Shown here: in pieces, positions 6,410 to 7,480 of the stretch
How positions within the stretch are numbered: the stretch's first letter is position 1
Layout of the letters: each line of letters begins with the position of its first letter
Notes under the pieces: generated by a model
Seen by the model: only the letters and a program-made list of their open reading frames with translations
The model's database searches: none
What the model was told of the DNA's origin: nothing
Program-made: the position numbers and the translations under genes
Source of the DNA: Thermoplasmatota archaeon
GTDB taxonomy: Archaea; Thermoplasmatota; E2; DHVEG-1
Assembly (NCBI GenBank): GCA_030612095.1
Contig: JAUWOO010000090.1
Location: 1 to 7,480 of the forward strand
Direction: 5' to 3'
Length of the DNA: 7,480 nucleotides

Positions 6410-6619
6410 ATGAAAGGTAGAGAGATATTTAAGGTTGAGGGTGACAAGATTACCCGTTTACGAAGACATTGCCCAAAATGTGGAGAAGGTGTATTTTTAG
6501 GCGAACATAAAAACCGTGTTAGCTGCGGAAAATGTGGGTACACAGAGTTTAAAGGTGGAAGTAAGGAAACATCTAAGCCTATTGAAACTGAGGGGAAACC
6601 TGCAGAGCCGCCTAAATAA
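6410..6619 (+). CDS. rps27ae: 30S ribosomal protein S27ae
   Basis: A small zinc-binding protein of the archaeal 30S subunit, homologous to the ribosomal part of the eukaryotic ubiquitin-S27a fusion, here without ubiquitin as is normal in archaea. Zinc ligands are CPKC (21-24) and CGKC (39-42). The family pattern RRHCPKCG, then RVSCGKCGYTEF, is clear. At 69 residues it is longer than many archaeal versions of about 50-60, because of an 18- to 20-residue polar tail (SKETSKPIETEGKPAEPPK). The ATG at 6410 follows AAGAAGGAG at 6396-6404, which overlaps the end of S24e. It is the last gene of the rpoE1 operon, and poly-T terminator signals follow about 57 bases later. Confidence 0.96.
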   Translation: MKGREIFKVEGDKITRLRRHCPKCGEGVFLGEHKNRVSCGKCGYTEFKGGSKETSKPIETEGKPAEPPK

Positions 6620-6675
6620 CCAAAGGACGGGTAACAAAAAACAGATGGCAAACGGAAAGATTATTGATTGGCATC

Positions 6676-6694
6676 TTTTTTTATCATATTTTTT
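6676..6694 (+). terminator. Poly-T terminator after the rpoE1-S27ae operon
   Basis: A T7 run (6676-6682) and a T6 run (6689-6694) are separated by ATCATA. I see no strong hairpin before them. Archaeal RNA polymerase stops at U-tracts without needing a stem, so this fits the end of the operon. The rest of the 6620-6798 gap holds no convincing gene. Confidence 0.65.
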
Positions 6695-6743
6695 ATTAGA
6701 GAAGAATACATTTCCTATTTAGTGTTGGGTCTGTATGTTGAAA

Positions 6744-6753
6744 CCTAAATAAG
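6744..6753 (+). promoter_or_regulatory. TATA-like box for the zinc-ribbon membrane protein
   Basis: CCTAAATAAG lies about 58 bases before the preferred ATG at 6811. Initiation near 6775 would leave a leader containing the purine-rich GTGGGAAAAG site at 6799-6808. No stronger box is seen in the gap. Confidence 0.35.
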
Positions 6754-6810
6754 CAAACAGGCTCTTAAGAAAATACCCATTATGTATTGTAAATTTAAGT
6801 GGGAAAAGAA

Positions 6811-7179
6811 ATGCTGTTCAAGAAAAGGTATGATGATAAAGAGGTTGAATGCCGATATTGCCATCAGAGGGTATATCCATTGATACAATTAAATAGGATG
6901 AAGAGTGAATTTTATGGTTGCCGATATTCTATTGGGGCGAACAAGCCATATTTATTAGTATGTCCAAAATGTAAAGCAATTTTGGGAACATCTTATGGTC
7001 ACAGATTTGAAGGAGAAGAAATGAGTACATTGAATTTGATATTAATTTTAGTTGGAGTGATAATATTTGTAGCATCCTTTTTAGTTAATTCACAACCATC
7101 TGCTAGTATATTCTGGTTTTTGGGTATTATATTGGTTTTCTTAGGTTTATATTATACAAGGAAAGCAAAACAGAAGTAG
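6811..7179 (+). CDS. Zinc-ribbon-like protein with two C-terminal membrane helices, function unknown
   Basis: I do not recognise a named family. Counting from ATG 6811 (122 residues), a cytoplasmic-type N-terminus carries two cysteine pairs, CRYC (14-17) and CPKC (51-54), spaced 33 residues apart as in a zinc ribbon with a long insert. A fifth Cys is at 37. Two hydrophobic helices follow, at about 74-91 and 98-116, joined by a short polar turn (NSQPSAS). A basic end (TRKAKQK) should stay inside, so the protein is probably a hairpin with both ends cytoplasmic. ATG 6811 is preferred because GTGGGA at 6799-6804 is a plausible ribosome site. Starting at GTG 6799 would add four residues but has no such site. 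It is alone between the operon terminator and the tRNA. Zinc binding and membrane anchoring are inferred from sequence only. Confidence 0.8.
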   Translation: MLFKKRYDDKEVECRYCHQRVYPLIQLNRMKSEFYGCRYSIGANKPYLLVCPKCKAILGTSYGHRFEGEEMSTLNLILILVGVIIFVASFLVNSQPSASIFWFLGIILVFLGLYYTRKAKQK

Positions 7180-7203
7180 GTAGATATTTACTAATAACGA
7201 AAC

Positions 7204-7213
7204 GAATATATGC
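7204..7213 (+). promoter_or_regulatory. BRE/TATA-like promoter of tRNA-Arg
   Basis: GAATATATGC is preceded by CGAAAC, which resembles the BRE-TATA pair of archaeal stable-RNA promoters. A start about 25 bases downstream, near 7233, would give a leader of about 15 nt before the mature tRNA at 7249, to be removed by RNase P. Confidence 0.5.
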
Positions 7214-7248
7214 TTTTAGTTCTAAGATTATAGCATAATTTGCTGAAA

Positions 7249-7322
7249 GGATCTGTAGTGTAGCCTGGATATCACCGGGGCTTCCGGAGCCTCTGACCCG
7301 GGTTCGAATCCCGGCAGATCCG
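7249..7322 (+). tRNA. tRNA-Arg (anticodon CCG)
   Basis: The full cloverleaf of 74 nt folds by eye. The acceptor stem GGATCTG/CAGATCC (7249-7255 with 7315-7321) is perfect. The D arm GTGT/TCAC has three pairs plus a T-T mismatch. The anticodon stem is GGGGC/GCCTC, with one G-T pair and loop TTCCGGA, placing the anticodon CCG at 7284-7286. The variable loop is short (TGAC), and the T arm is CCGGG-TTCGAAT-CCCGG. The discriminator base is G, as usual for archaeal tRNA-Arg. It reads CGG codons. CCA is not encoded and must be added after transcription. No intron is present. Confidence 0.96.
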
Positions 7323-7328
7323 TTGTGC

Positions 7329-7341
7329 TCTCTCGGAGAGA
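7329..7341 (+). other. Short hairpin just after the tRNA (TCTCT-CGG-AGAGA)
   Basis: A 5-bp stem with a 3-base loop begins seven bases after the mature 3' end and is followed by TTT. It may belong to the tRNA trailer and guide 3' processing or termination. It is too small to be sure. Confidence 0.3.
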
Positions 7342-7347
7342 TTTAGG

Positions 7348-7381
7348 TCAACAGAGGCGAAAACCTTGTTCTGTTGATTTT
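7348..7381 (+). terminator. Hairpin plus T4 between the tRNA and the convergent gene
   Basis: TCAACAGA (7348-7355) pairs perfectly with TCTGTTGA (7370-7377) around a 14-base loop, and TTTT follows at 7378-7381. It resembles a factor-independent terminator for the rightward tRNA transcript. Read leftward, no T-run follows the stem, so it is less likely to end the convergent gene by itself. Confidence 0.5.
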
Positions 7382-7391
7382 CTCCTTAAAA

Positions 7392-7480
7392 CTAACCTTT
7401 CTTTTTACCGCCTCCTTTTTGTGGTTTTATTGCATTTGCAATCCAATCCATAGGTGCTTGGTTATAATACATATCTGCAT
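7392..7480 (-). CDS. C-terminal end of an unidentified protein (28 codons plus stop)
   Basis: A frame open from the right edge on the minus strand ends at TAG (7392-7394). The visible end contains YYNQAPMDWIANAIKP followed by QKGGGKKKG. The mix of Trp, Tyr and a Gly/Lys-rich terminal tail looks like a real protein end rather than a chance frame. The other two minus frames stop early. Basic Gly/Lys tails are common in archaeal ribosomal or RNA-binding proteins, but I cannot assign a family from so little sequence. It converges on the tRNA gene, leaving 69 bases between them. Confidence 0.5.
   Translation of the reverse strand, partial: ADMYYNQAPMDWIANAIKPQKGGGKKKG

Noticed and set aside
6516..6722. 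Plus-strand frame overlapping the end of S27ae
   Set aside because: It begins inside S27ae in another frame, has no start signal, and runs through the poly-T terminator.
1..7480. Mobile elements, CRISPR repeats, defence or toxin-antitoxin genes
   Set aside because: I looked for transposase-like frames, direct repeats with regular spacing and paired small genes on both strands and found none.

Overview
The window is archaeal DNA, most likely euryarchaeal. It encodes the archaeal RNA polymerase stalk subunit RpoE' (Rpb7 homologue), an Spt4/RpoE'' zinc ribbon, an archaeal-type GTP-dependent dephospho-CoA kinase (DUF359), and ribosomal proteins S24e and S27ae. It also has a tRNA-Arg without an encoded CCA and TATA-like promoters. 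The base composition is AT-rich, with many AGA/AGG and ATA codons. I cannot fix the genus. An AT-rich mesophilic or moderately thermophilic methanogen or related lineage would fit.

Layout. (1) 1-1947, minus strand: the N-terminal 649 residues of a large RND/MMPL-family membrane transporter that runs off the left edge. (2) 1948-2195: an AT-rich divergent promoter region with two clean inverted repeats around the rightward promoter. (3) 2196-2438, plus: a small basic protein I do not recognise. (4) 2550-4622, plus: a complete membrane-bound ion-translocating pyrophosphatase (hppA), whose residues point to the K+-dependent, probably Na+-pumping class. (5) 4734-6619, plus: a tight five-gene operon, rpoE1 - spt4 - DUF359 kinase - S24e - S27ae, with junctions from a 4-nt overlap to a 5-nt gap and a poly-T terminator after it. 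(6) 6811-7179, plus: a small protein with a zinc-ribbon-like CxxC...CxxC N-terminus and two membrane helices. (7) 7249-7322, plus: tRNA-Arg(CCG), followed by hairpins. (8) 7392-7480, minus: the last 28 codons of a convergent gene ending in a Gly/Lys tail.

How the parts relate. The central operon is a conserved archaeal housekeeping cluster joining transcription (RpoE', Spt4), translation (S24e, S27ae) and CoA synthesis (dephospho-CoA kinase). Three of its products carry charged low-complexity C-terminal tails. The pyrophosphatase uses the PPi released by biosynthesis to energise the membrane. No T-tract longer than three separates it from rpoE1, so read-through is possible. The RND gene and the small basic protein share one intergenic region, which makes local co-regulation possible but unproven. 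I found no mobile element, CRISPR array, toxin-antitoxin pair or defence system. The least ordinary parts are the divergent RND/small-protein locus and the zinc-ribbon membrane protein.
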